Positions 36,402-45,699 of a stretch of DNA of 64,000 nt are shown one piece after another. The notes below the pieces were generated by a model. It worked only from the letters and a program-made list of their open reading frames with translations, had not been told where the DNA came from and searched no databases. This stretch comes from Ruegeria_C sp041537925 (GTDB lineage Bacteria > Pseudomonadota > Alphaproteobacteria > Rhodobacterales > Rhodobacteraceae): NCBI RefSeq assembly GCF_041537925.1, contig NZ_JBGOSH010000007.1:124001-188000 (forward strand), given 5' to 3'. Within the stretch, counting starts at the first letter, position 1. Each line of letters starts with the position of its first letter. The translations under genes were made by a program, and so were the position numbers.

Positions 36402-36880
36402 TGACTGTACTCAAAGTCAACGGCCGCAATGTCGAAATCTCTGATCGTGGGGATCGGACCCTGGCCGATGCACTGCGCACCGATCTGGGGCTGATTGGCG
36501 CCCGGGTGTCCTGTTCAGAAGGGGAGTGCGGCTCGTGCACCATTCTGGTTGATGGGCGGCCGCAGACATCCTGCCTGATGCTTGCGCAACAGGCCGAAGG
36601 CAAGAACATCATGACCATCGAGGGATTGGCCGAAGGCGAAAACCTGCATCCGATCCAACAAGCCTTTATCGAAGAGCAGGGGTTCCAGTGCGGGTTCTGC
36701 ACACCTGGTTTCATCCTCAGCGCCAAAGCGTTTCTGGAAGAGAACCCAAACCCAACCGCCGATGAGGTTTCTGTAGGCATGAGTGGCAACATCTGCCGAT
36801 GTGGTGCCTACCCCTATATCGTTAAGGCCGTATTGCGCGCCGCCGAGCTGATGAACGCGCAGGCGCAACCCGCCGAATAA
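36401..36880 (+). CDS. Molybdenum hydroxylase 2Fe-2S subunit (CoxS-like)
   Basis: 159 residues carrying two 2Fe-2S clusters: plant-type C38/C43/C46/C58 (CSEGECGSC...C) and the second four-cysteine site C97/C100/C132/C134 (CGFC...CRCG). Both are complete. It carries electrons from the molybdenum centre to FAD. It overlaps the CoxM gene by one base and precedes the large subunit by 46 bp, where a GGGAGGAAG ribosome site lies. Confidence 0.95.
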   Translation: MTVLKVNGRNVEISDRGDRTLADALRTDLGLIGARVSCSEGECGSCTILVDGRPQTSCLMLAQQAEGKNIMTIEGLAEGENLHPIQQAFIEEQGFQCGFCTPGFILSAKAFLEENPNPTADEVSVGMSGNICRCGAYPYIVKAVLRAAELMNAQAQPAE

Positions 36881-36926
36881 GCCCGACAATTTAGCTATAC
36901 GCCCTGGAACAGGGCGGGAGGAAGAC

Positions 36927-39284
36927 ATGGTAAAACACGACAAAAGCCTTAAGGTTGTTGGCCGCGGATTGCACGTGAAAGACGCCATTGAAAAGGTAAC
37001 AGGAACAATCCGTTACGGTGTCGACTACGAAGTGCAAAACATGGTGCACGGCAAGATCGTTCGCTGTCCGCACCCGCACGCCAAAATCGTCAAGATCGAC
37101 ACAAGAAAAGCCGAGGAAGTACCGGGGTATGTCGGCATTCTGACGCATCACGACGTACCACAGAACGACTGGGAAGCGGCTTGGTTCAACTATCGCGGCA
37201 AGGTGTTCGACGGGATCGGGCGGTTTGTTGGCGACGATATGGCCGCTGTTGCGGCAACCACGCCTGAGGCAGCCGCCAAAGCTGCTGAATTGGTCGAGAT
37301 CGAATATGAACTGCTGCCTGCCGTGTTCGACATGGAGGAAGCCCGTAAAGCAGATGCCCCTCAGATCCGGTGTGAAGGAAACGAGCGCGACCCTTATCGA
37401 GTGGCCTGGGGTGATGTCGACGCCGGAAAGGTCGCAGCGGACGTCACCGTTGATTGCGACATCTTCTATGAAAGCCAGCAATATGCGCCCCTTGGCCGGA
37501 ATGCCTGCATCGCTGAATGGATGGGGGATCGGGTGAACGTGATCACTTCATCTCAAACTCCCAGCGAATTGCGCGATGGCGTGCACGAAGCCCTTGGAAT
37601 TCCACTTTCGAAAATTCGTGTTCAGGCATTGCCGAGCGGAAGCTCGTTTGGTCAGTGGTGGTCGAACAATTTCATGATCATCACTGTGCTTCTGGCCAAA
37701 AAGGTTGGCAGAGCTGCAAAGATCGAACTGGATAACGAAGAATGCATGGCTACCGTCAAGCGTCGCCACCAGGAGCGCACGCGCGGCTCGATGGGGTGCA
37801 CCAAGGATGGCGAACTGACCTTTTTCGAGTTTGATCATCTGATCGACAATGGGGGCTATGGCTTCAAGGACGACGTAGGTTTCTTCTGCGTCGACATGTG
37901 GGGTAAGAACGGCCACGGCGACTACTGCATCCACGGCATCAACACCAATATGGTAACTGCGGGCTGTATGCGCGGGGTTGGTGACTGCACGCTCGGCGCC
38001 TCTGTGGAACGTTGCGCAGATCAGCTGGCAGAAAAGGTCGGCATCGACCCGGTCGATTTCCGCATCAAGAACCAGATTGTTACCGGCGATGAACTGCGGA
38101 TGCAGCACAGTCGCCACAATCTTAAAGGACAGGTGGACGAATATATCAACAACGTCCCCGAACACCTCCGCAAGGATTGGCCGGAGCTTTTCAAACTGTC
38201 GGCCGGGGGCACCAGGGCGCTGCTTGAAAAGGGGTCGGAAAAGTTCAACTGGAAGGACCGCTGGAAAGGCTGGGCCGTGCCCACCCAAACAGAGGGCGCG
38301 CTGCGTCGCGGTATCGGGGTCGGTACCGGTGCCCATGTATGTGGTGTGGAATTTGAAGGCGCTTCAAATTCCATGGTCCGCATGAATCCTGATGGTTCTG
38401 CCAAGGTGCATTGTGCAGTGGGTCGCCAGGGTGCGGGGGCCGAAACCACCCAAGCCATGGTCGTGGCCGAGGAACTTGGTCTGTCGCTTGATCAGGTCGC
38501 CATTGAAACCGGCGATACCGACAGCTGCCCGTGGAACCACGGCTCACTGGCATCATCGACCATGTACCGCACCGGATGGGCCAGCCGCGAAGCTGCCCGC
38601 GATGTGAAGAACCAGCTTCTGGCTATTGCAGCCCGCGAGTTTTTCGATGGCGTCGATCCGTCCGAGCTGGATGTGGACAATGGCGAAGTTGTTCACGGTG
38701 ATCCGGGCAAGCACAACCAGCGGGTTCCCTTTTCGGATGTGCTGAACGAGCTGCGGTCGGACTCGTTGGGCCAGACGTCTTCGATCACCGGCAGCCCGCG
38801 GGTGCCGATGCCACCCTCGACCACCTTTGCCCGTCAGTTCGGCGCGCAGTTCTGCGAGGTGGAAGTGGACGTCGAAACCGGCCAAATCAAGCTGATCGAT
38901 TTCTTGTGCGTTCAAGACAGCGGGACGGTGGTGAACCCCCAGGTTCTCAAAAACCAGATCATAGGTGCCGCGATCTGCGGGTCCGGCTTTGCGATCTATG
39001 AGCACATGATCTTTGACGAGGAAACCGGTGCTCTGAAGAACGGCAACTTGCTCGACTACAAGCTTCTGCGGTGTGCAGATTTCCCGCATGATGCCGAAGT
39101 GCTGTTTGTCGAAGATCCCGATCCCGTTGGTCCGTTTGGAGCACGCGGTGCCGGGGAATCTCCGATCGCCGCAGGGATCGCAGCCGTCGCACAGGCTGTT
39201 TACAATGCGACCGGGGTCTGGGTGGATATGCCAATGACGCCCGAACGTGTTGTATCGGCCCTAAAGGCCGCATCTGCAAACTAA
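36927..39284 (+). CDS. Molybdenum hydroxylase large subunit (CoxL/XdhB-like)
   Basis: 785 residues. The molybdopterin-binding regions include GSSFGQWWSN, GRQGAGAETTQ and, near the C-terminus, RGAGESPIAAG with the catalytic Glu (GxGE). The usual arginine/glutamate substrate residues of xanthine dehydrogenase are not obvious, so the substrate is probably not xanthine itself. With the two subunits upstream the enzyme is complete. Enzymes of this class hydroxylate aldehydes or nitrogen heterocycles next to ring nitrogen, using water as oxygen source. The neighbouring ABC importer and ring-opening-type hydrolases favour an N-heterocycle. No molybdenum cofactor maturation gene (XdhC/CoxD) is seen close by. 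Confidence 0.92.
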   Translation: MVKHDKSLKVVGRGLHVKDAIEKVTGTIRYGVDYEVQNMVHGKIVRCPHPHAKIVKIDTRKAEEVPGYVGILTHHDVPQNDWEAAWFNYRGKVFDGIGRFVGDDMAAVAATTPEAAAKAAELVEIEYELLPAVFDMEEARKADAPQIRCEGNERDPYRVAWGDVDAGKVAADVTVDCDIFYESQQYAPLGRNACIAEWMGDRVNVITSSQTPSELRDGVHEALGIPLSKIRVQALPSGSSFGQWWSNNFMIITVLLAKKVGRAAKIELDNEECMATVKRRHQERTRGSMGCTKDGELTFFEFDHLIDNGGYGFKDDVGFFCVDMWGKNGHGDYCIHGINTNMVTAGCMRGVGDCTLGASVERCADQLAEKVGIDPVDFRIKNQIVTGDELRMQHSRHNLKGQVDEYINNVPEHLRKDWPELFKLSAGGTRALLEKGSEKFNWKDRWKGWAVPTQTEGALRRGIGVGTGAHVCGVEFEGASNSMVRMNPDGSAKVHCAVGRQGAGAETTQAMVVAEELGLSLDQVAIETGDTDSCPWNHGSLASSTMYRTGWASREAARDVKNQLLAIAAREFFDGVDPSELDVDNGEVVHGDPGKHNQRVPFSDVLNELRSDSLGQTSSITGSPRVPMPPSTTFARQFGAQFCEVEVDVETGQIKLIDFLCVQDSGTVVNPQVLKNQIIGAAICGSGFAIYEHMIFDEETGALKNGNLLDYKLLRCADFPHDAEVLFVEDPDPVGPFGARGAGESPIAAGIAAVAQAVYNATGVWVDMPMTPERVVSALKAASAN

Positions 39285-39330
39285 CCAAACACAAAGCGGG
39301 CTCCTCTCCCTCCCCAGTTTCGCTTTGTCA

Positions 39331-39357
39331 GCGTCTGCTCTTAACAAGAGCAGACGC
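39331..39357. terminator. Perfect 12-bp stem-loop after the hydroxylase operon
   Basis: GCGTCTGCTCTT-AAC-AAGAGCAGACGC lies 46 bp after the large-subunit stop. The stem is perfect but no T-run follows, so it may end or protect the transcript. Confidence 0.55.
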
Positions 39358-39485
39358 ATCAACCTCGACATGGTTGTCCTTATCGTAGGAACCAGCGGTC
39401 CTTCTTATCGTTCGATTGGGGCCCTTACAGACATCAGATCAACTTGGAACCGGCTAACCTAAACTGCGGTTCTCCAGGAGGAATC

Positions 39486-39487
39486 AA
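39486..39487 (+). other. Placeholder removed
   Basis: This entry has no content; see the membrane protein gene at 39487-40866. Confidence 0.
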
Positions 39488-40866
39488 TGCACGAAAGTTC
39501 AAAATTGAGTACAGCGGACGATACGGAGAGCCTATCCATTTCTGTTAGTATCCTCCTCAAATGTATTGTGCCGTCGGTGATCGGCGTGGTTCTGTTCATG
39601 GTCCCGCTCAACATAGGCGGGGAATACACCATTCCGCTTGTCTATTTCGCCAACTCGATCGTCGCTGTTCTAGGCAAGGCAATGCACTGGATTCTGCTGC
39701 TGGTGCTTACGATATCCTTCGCGTTGCCCCTGGTGATGCGATCAAAGTCTACGTCGGATGACTTCCCTTCCTGGTTGGAGCCGTTGGTTAGCTTCAATTG
39801 GTTCACGATCCTGGTGCGCGCGCTCGCTGCGCTTTTCCTGATTTCGGTAATGTTCAAAGTCGGACCCGAAGCGATCTGGAGCGAATTCACCGGAGAGATC
39901 ATTGTCGACGTGGTGATCATCAAGCTTATGGCTATCCTGTTCCTAGCGGCGCTTTTGCTGCCAATGCTGACCGAATATGGGTTGATGGATTTTGCTGGTG
40001 CCCTGCTGGTAACACCGTTCCGTGTCCTGTTCCGGCTTCCTGGGCGCGCCGCGGTTGACAGCATGTCCTCGATCCTGGGTTCGGCTTCCGTTGGTATCAT
40101 CCTGTCCAGCCGTCAATACGAGATGGGGCTCTATACCCGCCGTGAGGCCGCCATCATTGCCAGCTGCTTTTCAATGCTGGCAATCCCCTTTTCCGCTGTT
40201 CTGGCGGATATTGCTGGCATTATGGATTACTACATCCAGTATTACCTGGCTTCGATCGGCATTTTGCTGATCCTTGCTATGATCCTGGCGCGCATTCCAC
40301 CGTTGAGCCTGATCGAGGACAGTTTCTACAACGGTATCGACAATCGCCCCGAAGAGGTATCCGAGGACGGCCACATGTTGGCACGCGCTTGTTCGGCGGC
40401 ACTCGAACGCGGCAATTCCGGACCCGGTTTCGGTATGTATATTACCAATAGCATCCGGGACCTGGTTGGAATGTGGTGCAACATCCTGCCACCGGTTCTG
40501 ACCTTTGCAACCATTGCTATGGTGGTGGTGGAATACACGTCCTTCTTCCAGTGGGTAGCGATGCCATTTGTGCCGCTGGTTCAGCTGCTAGGGTTGGAAT
40601 TTGCAGCCGCCACCGCGACTGCGGTTGTCACCGGCGTGGCCGACCCGTTGTTCCCGGTCCTGATCGGTGCTGACATCCCGGCAGAAGTCAACCGTGTGGC
40701 AATCGCTATCATGGGCTTGGTGCAACTGATTTTCATGACTGAAACCGGCGTGGTGCTGATGAAAAGCAAGATTGATTTCAGGCTCTGGCGACTGGCCGCG
40801 CTGTTCATGCTCAGACTGATCATCGGCTTCCCTCTGGCCGTTGCCGTTGCGTATCTCATCGTCTAG
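39487..40866 (+). CDS. YjiH/nucleoside-recognition (GATE) domain membrane protein
   Basis: 459 residues with about 10-11 membrane segments. The GATE-like domain reads through ILGSASVGIILSSRQYEMGLY in the middle and FAAATATAVVTGVADPLFPV near the C-terminus, resembling YjiH-type proteins often found with amidase or peptidase genes. AGGAGGAATC precedes the start. It lies 200 bp after the hydroxylase operon in the same direction, so it may transport a purine-like, dipeptide or amide compound of the same pathway. Function in the family is not established. Confidence 0.78.
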   Translation: MHESSKLSTADDTESLSISVSILLKCIVPSVIGVVLFMVPLNIGGEYTIPLVYFANSIVAVLGKAMHWILLLVLTISFALPLVMRSKSTSDDFPSWLEPLVSFNWFTILVRALAALFLISVMFKVGPEAIWSEFTGEIIVDVVIIKLMAILFLAALLLPMLTEYGLMDFAGALLVTPFRVLFRLPGRAAVDSMSSILGSASVGIILSSRQYEMGLYTRREAAIIASCFSMLAIPFSAVLADIAGIMDYYIQYYLASIGILLILAMILARIPPLSLIEDSFYNGIDNRPEEVSEDGHMLARACSAALERGNSGPGFGMYITNSIRDLVGMWCNILPPVLTFATIAMVVVEYTSFFQWVAMPFVPLVQLLGLEFAAATATAVVTGVADPLFPVLIGADIPAEVNRVAIAIMGLVQLIFMTETGVVLMKSKIDFRLWRLAALFMLRLIIGFPLAVAVAYLIV

Positions 40867-40962
40867 ATGCGAAGAAAAAACGCAACTCACCCAGAGACCC
40901 ATAGCTACGATTTTTTGCACCATACCCGGCAAACCCAGAAATCGAGCGCTTCCGTGTGGTAC

Positions 40963-42041
40963 GGCTGTGTTGCATGGATCATGACTTAGGCGAGTCTACC
41001 CCTTACTCCATCACTTCAGATGACGCGCTCATACATCGCACGACCGAGACCTGTCATGCGGTTGAGCGCCTTTGCCGCTACTTTCGCTTCGGCGATTTGA
41101 CGGCCAAAATCACGCGCTTGCAGGCCATCACCTATAACCTGTTTCCATCTGCCGATTTGAGCTTCAACCTGTGATCGCTGGTTGTACCCCGTCTCGGCTT
41201 GCCAGTTCATTCTGCCATGTTTAGCGATGGCAGCGACGTGTCGATTGCGTTGTGCATTCTCGCCGCGCACTGCGTTCTTTGGTGGAGGGATAATGATCTC
41301 TATTCCAGACCCGAACCTGCTTTCCAGGCAGTCGACCACCCCTTGGCCGTCATACGCACCATCCGCAAGAAACCGGCTCACATCGGCATCAATGTCAGTG
41401 TGCAATTCTGGCAGCGCTGTTTCGTCGCCTACATGTTCCGTGGTCAGCTTCGAGGCAACAATATCACCAGTTTCCCGGTCGAGCCCGATATGGAGTTTGC
41501 GCCATGTTTTGCGGGCCTTCCTGGCGCCGTACTTTTCTTCATGCCAGTTGTCGCCGCGATGCACTTTCAGACCCGTGCTATCCACAATGAGGGTGATTGG
41601 TTTACTTGCAGCTCGCCGATTTTCGGCAATCTTTAACCCCTTGCCACGTCGCGACAAGGTCGAGAAATCCGGCACAACGATGTCCACACCCATCAGCCTG
41701 GCAACCGACCGCACAAAACCCTGAGTTTGTCGGAGTGGAAGTCGAAAGACGACCCTCAGGGTGAGACAGATCTCGATCGCCAGATCGGAGTAGCGGGACT
41801 GACCGCCGCGTGTCTTGCGGCGTGGCGATGCCCACTTCTCTACTACATCTTCAGAAAACCAGATATTCACGTCACCCCGACGCCGGAGGCTTTCGTTGTA
41901 GTCCGGGCAGTTCGTGACCCGGTACTTTGCTTTAGGAAACTTGTTGCGACGAGCATCATTGAATTTATGGGGCATCTACTGTTGCTCGCGTCTGAGTGAA
42001 CGTTGGCGATACTGCGGCTCGGCTATCTATGCAACAAGGTC
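40963..42041 (-). mobile_element. IS5-family insertion sequence, copy 2
   Basis: 1079 bp, the same length as copy 1 at 12042 and nearly identical by eye. Ends are GGCTGTGTTGCATGGATC at the left and AACAAGGTC at the right. It cuts into an IS6 transposase remnant at its right side (42042). No clear target duplication is seen. Confidence 0.88.
41016..41975 (-). CDS. IS5-family transposase
   Basis: 319 residues, open throughout, with the same DDE region as copy 1 (ITLIVDSTGLKVHR, SRFLADGAYDGQG, QVEAQIGRWK). It differs from copy 1 at a few residues: RNKFPKAKYRVTNCPDYN near the N-terminus, AENRRA instead of AQNRRA and LHTDIDAD instead of LLTDIDAD. Either copy could supply transposase. Confidence 0.93.
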   Translation of the reverse strand: MPHKFNDARRNKFPKAKYRVTNCPDYNESLRRRGDVNIWFSEDVVEKWASPRRKTRGGQSRYSDLAIEICLTLRVVFRLPLRQTQGFVRSVARLMGVDIVVPDFSTLSRRGKGLKIAENRRAASKPITLIVDSTGLKVHRGDNWHEEKYGARKARKTWRKLHIGLDRETGDIVASKLTTEHVGDETALPELHTDIDADVSRFLADGAYDGQGVVDCLESRFGSGIEIIIPPPKNAVRGENAQRNRHVAAIAKHGRMNWQAETGYNQRSQVEAQIGRWKQVIGDGLQARDFGRQIAEAKVAAKALNRMTGLGRAMYERVI

Positions 42042-42366
42042 GGTCTCATCCATACGCCAGGATTCAGCGGTATTGGCCTTCCGTTTCTGAGCTGCGCGAG
42101 CGGCCAAGGGTGAATACTTCACAACCCAGCGATTCAGCGTCGCATGATCAACCGATACACCTCGCTCGGCCATGATCTCTTCCAGGTCACGATACGAGAC
42201 GCCGTACCGGACGTAGAAGTAGATCGCGAACAGGATCACAGATTGCGGGTAGTGCGCACCTTTGAAGTCGATCATCGGACATTCCTAAACTCTGTCAAAG
42301 ACCAGCCAGCCATTGGATCAAACCGCGCGAAGGTGCAACACGCCGACCAAAGTTTGCGACACAGCC
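42042..42366 (-). pseudogene. IS6-family transposase N-terminal remnant with its terminal repeat
   Basis: The frame starting at 42275 begins MIDFKGAHYPQSVILFAIYF and reaches AESWRMDET, where the IS5 copy cuts it off. The outer end at 42366 carries the IS6 repeat (read inward GGCTGTGTCGCAAACTTTGG). The catalytic half is missing. The IS6 end abuts a broken outer-membrane protein gene. Confidence 0.85.
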
Positions 42367-43013
42367 TGCAAGATCCACTTCGGTGTGATGGCATACCCCA
42401 CCGTCGCCAAAAACTGCCCAGTTTCGCGATCCGACCTGAACCCGCCATAATCGGCCAATGCAACTGCCGACCAGCGGTCATTGATCTGATACCGGATACG
42501 GGCCGCGATCAGGGGGTCTACCCAATCGTCGCTGGTTATTGAGCTCGGCGCTGGGGTGGGACCGCCGACCAGAGCGATTGTGCTGCTTGTCTCGAACCAA
42601 CGAAATCCGGCCCCCACATCCAAGGCCAGGGTTTGGTCCTGTTAGGCCGTGTAAGCTGCGTATCCGCTGAAGAACTGTGTCTTCAGGCTTGTTTCTGCGC
42701 CGCTGAACACTGGACCAGGGGTATCTCCTTCAAAAGACAGATCTGTGCGCATGTAATCGGCTATCAACGACCATCTGCCATTCCGCGCTTCAACTGTGCC
42801 CATGAAGGCGAGGTCCAGGTTATCAAACGCATCACTGAAACCGAGCTCGGACTCCAACGAGCCAATGGTTGTGTCGGTATCTGCGCCGTAAATGTAAAAG
42901 CTACCGTGAAAACGCCAACCCGTGTCTTGTGCCACCACTGCCGACCCACAGCAAAGGGCAGTTGTGATGGCTAATACTTTGCCAACGAAACTCCGAACCT
43001 GCCTGCGTTCCAT
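42367..43013 (-). pseudogene. Broken outer-membrane beta-barrel protein gene
   Basis: The product starts MERRQVRSFVGKVLAITTAL with a signal peptide ending near VVAQD. The body has alternating aromatic strands such as WRFHGSFYIYGADTD and WSLIADYMRTDLSF, then a TAA stop (about 42642) interrupts it after SGYAAYTA. The same frame continues as QDQTLALDVGAGFRWFE up to the IS6 end at 42366, where it is cut. It is therefore inactivated twice: by nonsense mutation and by truncation. The intact gene probably encoded an OmpW- or YfaZ-like porin-type protein of about 250 residues. An AraC regulator lies just upstream in the same direction. Confidence 0.78.
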
Positions 43014-43079
43014 ACCGTGCTCCTCTTTGGCGTTCTCAAGCTTGAAGCGCTGCGACAGCTGAGCCGCGCCGAATTCCGG

Positions 43080-44153
43080 TTATCTCTCACAATTGCACTC
43101 GACCGGATCGAGTATCGGAACAGATGCCTCGTCGCCGTTCAGTTTGCGGGCACGAAATTCCGACGGTGTTTGACCGGTCCATTTCTTGAATGCGCGTGTC
43201 ATCGCAGTCGCATCAGAATACCCTAGCTGATCAGCAAGATCGCCCACGGATGTCGCAGTCTTAGAAAGCAGATGCTTCGCTCGGTCGCATTTGGCTTCGA
43301 GAACGATGCGGGAGAGTGATGTGCCATAGGCTGCAAGCCGTCGATTGAGAACCGCACCTCGCGCACCGCATGCATGGGCGAGCGTGATGGCTGACAAATC
43401 AGTCCGCCCTGCCATTGAGTTGGCGACGCTCTGGATCGAACTCAACAGGTCTGTCGGTACTGGATTATTGTCGTCCTGAGCTATCGATACGCCTTCGGGC
43501 GCTGCTCGATCTACCAAATCAAATAGAAGCCATGCGCTTGGGAAGCGGATGGAATACCCATCTGGTCCAGCACCAACCGCCCGGATACCGTAGAAGTAGG
43601 ACGGGAGCAGGTCAGGACGGTTCACCCGTACAAGAACCTTTTTTGCCTCCCAATGCTGACCAGCGGTTTCATGCAGCAACGCGGCCCACCGACTGATTTG
43701 AAACGCATCCATGTAGGCCGGAGAGCTGCGTGGCGTAAACCTGCGTTTGGCAGACAGCGCGGCGAACTCTCCAGAGACATCCAGTGTCATTGTGACCGCA
43801 TTTGTGTTGTTCCCAGCATGCACACAGAACCGGGCGATGAAATCGGCCAGGGACTTTGCGTTGCGAAAGGCCTGACCGAATGGGGAAAAGGTGGTCGGGT
43901 CAGAAGTCTGACCAACTAGTGCCGGAAAGTCTGGCGATGTCTTTTGAGCAACTGCTTCGAATACGGCGTAGACTGTATCGTGCGAAATTAAGCAATTCGG
44001 CGCGCTCAGTTCTGGAAACGATAGATCGAAACCCGCAAGAAGATCTTCTGCGGATTGACCGGATTCCCGATACGCCAACAAAAGCGGCAGGATAACACGC
44101 CCACGTACCAGCGATGGCGTTTTGCCTTGAGCTTGTGCGTCTTGCTCCGTCAT
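43080..44153 (-). CDS. AraC family transcriptional regulator (Arabinose_bd/OruR-like N-domain)
   Basis: 357 residues. The N-terminal two-thirds resemble the ligand-binding domain of OruR/ArgR-type AraC regulators (VILPLLLAYRESGQSAEDLL). The C-terminal double HTH includes TSVGDLADQLGYSDATAMTR and the FKKWTGQTPSEFR signature. It is divergent from the DUF1254 genes across a 476-bp gap and upstream of the broken outer-membrane gene, so both sides may be targets. A gene-rich AraC island that is partly decayed fits the surrounding IS load. Confidence 0.92.
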   Translation of the reverse strand: MTEQDAQAQGKTPSLVRGRVILPLLLAYRESGQSAEDLLAGFDLSFPELSAPNCLISHDTVYAVFEAVAQKTSPDFPALVGQTSDPTTFSPFGQAFRNAKSLADFIARFCVHAGNNTNAVTMTLDVSGEFAALSAKRRFTPRSSPAYMDAFQISRWAALLHETAGQHWEAKKVLVRVNRPDLLPSYFYGIRAVGAGPDGYSIRFPSAWLLFDLVDRAAPEGVSIAQDDNNPVPTDLLSSIQSVANSMAGRTDLSAITLAHACGARGAVLNRRLAAYGTSLSRIVLEAKCDRAKHLLSKTATSVGDLADQLGYSDATAMTRAFKKWTGQTPSEFRARKLNGDEASVPILDPVECNCER

Positions 44154-44629
44154 TTCACATCCTAAACTGCTGCGACTGCACGGCCGAGCAGCTGCAGTAT
44201 AATGCGGCTACGCCGGGTGTCCCTGACCTGCGTCAACGTCAGGTACAGTTCTGAGAGCAATAATGTCAGGCATGGTTACGCAGGCAGTGTCAGACACACA
44301 ACGACAGCGCTCATCTCGCCGAAGACTAAACGCCAGTTAAGAATATACAAAAACACTTGCCCTCGCACCGCCATGGTGGATCTGGAATCATCAACCGAAG
44401 GGTCAAAGTTTCAAACGACCTGTCATTTTGAGCCTATTTTCTGAGACGGCGGCTTCTAACTGTCAGGGCATACATTCGAACTTTGTGGTTTGTTGGAGAG
44501 AGTTGGCCACGGCTCCAATTGTAGCATTTTCAAAACCACAAAATGAGAGGCGCGAGAGTGCGCTTTTGATCAGGTGCCGGGACCATCAAGTAATGCATTT
44601 CTGTAATTGGCTAGTGAAGCGAGCAAAAC
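44154..44629. promoter_or_regulatory. 476-bp regulatory interval with GTCAG repeats
   Basis: No gene is seen here. The inverted repeat CCTGAC-N10-GTCAGG lies at 44222-44243, close to the AraC start, and further GTCAGG and GTCAGA copies follow at about 44268 and 44291. Repeated half-sites of this kind are common for AraC binding; this is inference. Confidence 0.4.
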
Positions 44630-45685
44630 ATGAATCTCACGCACAAACGCTGGAAACTTGCTGCATTGGCTGTTCTTCTTGGAACCACGGCCACTGCTCA
44701 GAGCTTTGACCTTACAGTCGATACGCTTGGAGAGACATATGAGGTACCCGTTACCATAAGCAACTTTGTTCGGGCTGCGACAGACATCGAACTGAAGACG
44801 TACAATGGCCTGGCTGGAGGCGTAAATCAGTTCTTCCACTTCAAAGAACCCACCCCCATCGACAATCAACCCACCATTCGGATGAACCGCGACACACTCT
44901 ACAGCGTTGCGGTTATTGATATCAGCAACGGCGCAACCTTGACACTGCCCGATGTGGGCGGCCGGTACATGACGACGATGGTGGTCAATCAGGATCATTT
45001 CATCAATGAAGTGTTCGACGGTGGCGGCGAGTTCCAGCTTGACATGGATACGTTCCATACCCCCTACGTACTTGTTTTCATGAGAATACTGGTGGATGCT
45101 CAAAGCCCCGAGGATGTTGCAGCAGTCAACGCAATTCAGGATGGGTTCACCATCGATGCTGCCTCGGCGACGCCCTTCGAGATGCCCAATTACGACACCG
45201 AGAGTTACGAGGCCGTGCGCCGGGCCGCGATAGAGCTGGGCAGGTTCTCCGTAGACAGCGTTCGAACCTTCGGTACGGCCGATCATGTAGACCCACTGCG
45301 CCATTTCCTTGGCACTGCCGTTGGCTTTGGTGGCCTGCCCGAAGACGAGGCCTATTATCTTAATATCGAGCCCGGTCTGCCGCTCGGAGAATACAAGATC
45401 CATGTACCAGCGGATGTGCCGGTGAACGCATTCTGGTCGGTGAGCCTGTATAATGCGGACGGGTTTTTTGAACTCAACGCCCGCGATTCTTATGTGGTCA
45501 ATTCCGTCTCGGGCACCAAGAGTGACGATGACATTGTGACCGTGCATTTCGGCGGCTGCGACGACGGGCGCGTGAACTGTCTCCCGATCATGGATGGCTG
45601 GAACTATATCGTGCGCCTCTATCAGCCCGGCCCAGAGGTCATCGACGGAATCTGGGTCTTCCCCTCCGTAGAACCCGTCAACTGA
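44630..45685 (+). CDS. DUF1254/DUF1214 domain-containing exported protein
   Basis: 351 residues with a signal peptide (cleavage near ATAQS). The DUF1254 part carries DNQPTIRMNRDTLYSVAVID and VVNQDHFINEV; the C-terminal DUF1214 part has VNAFWSVSLYNADGFF and a WNYIVRLYQPGPEVIDG ending. Cysteines in GGCDDGRVNCLP are shared with the next gene. The fold is known from a few structures but function is not settled. The next gene, 14 bp on, is a paralogue. Confidence 0.88.
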   Translation: MNLTHKRWKLAALAVLLGTTATAQSFDLTVDTLGETYEVPVTISNFVRAATDIELKTYNGLAGGVNQFFHFKEPTPIDNQPTIRMNRDTLYSVAVIDISNGATLTLPDVGGRYMTTMVVNQDHFINEVFDGGGEFQLDMDTFHTPYVLVFMRILVDAQSPEDVAAVNAIQDGFTIDAASATPFEMPNYDTESYEAVRRAAIELGRFSVDSVRTFGTADHVDPLRHFLGTAVGFGGLPEDEAYYLNIEPGLPLGEYKIHVPADVPVNAFWSVSLYNADGFFELNARDSYVVNSVSGTKSDDDIVTVHFGGCDDGRVNCLPIMDGWNYIVRLYQPGPEVIDGIWVFPSVEPVN

Positions 45686-45699
45686 ACAACAGGACGCTC

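Noticed and set aside
39486..39487. Empty feature entry
   Set aside because: A zero-length entry in the feature list at this position carries no claim; the real gene is the one at 39487-40866.
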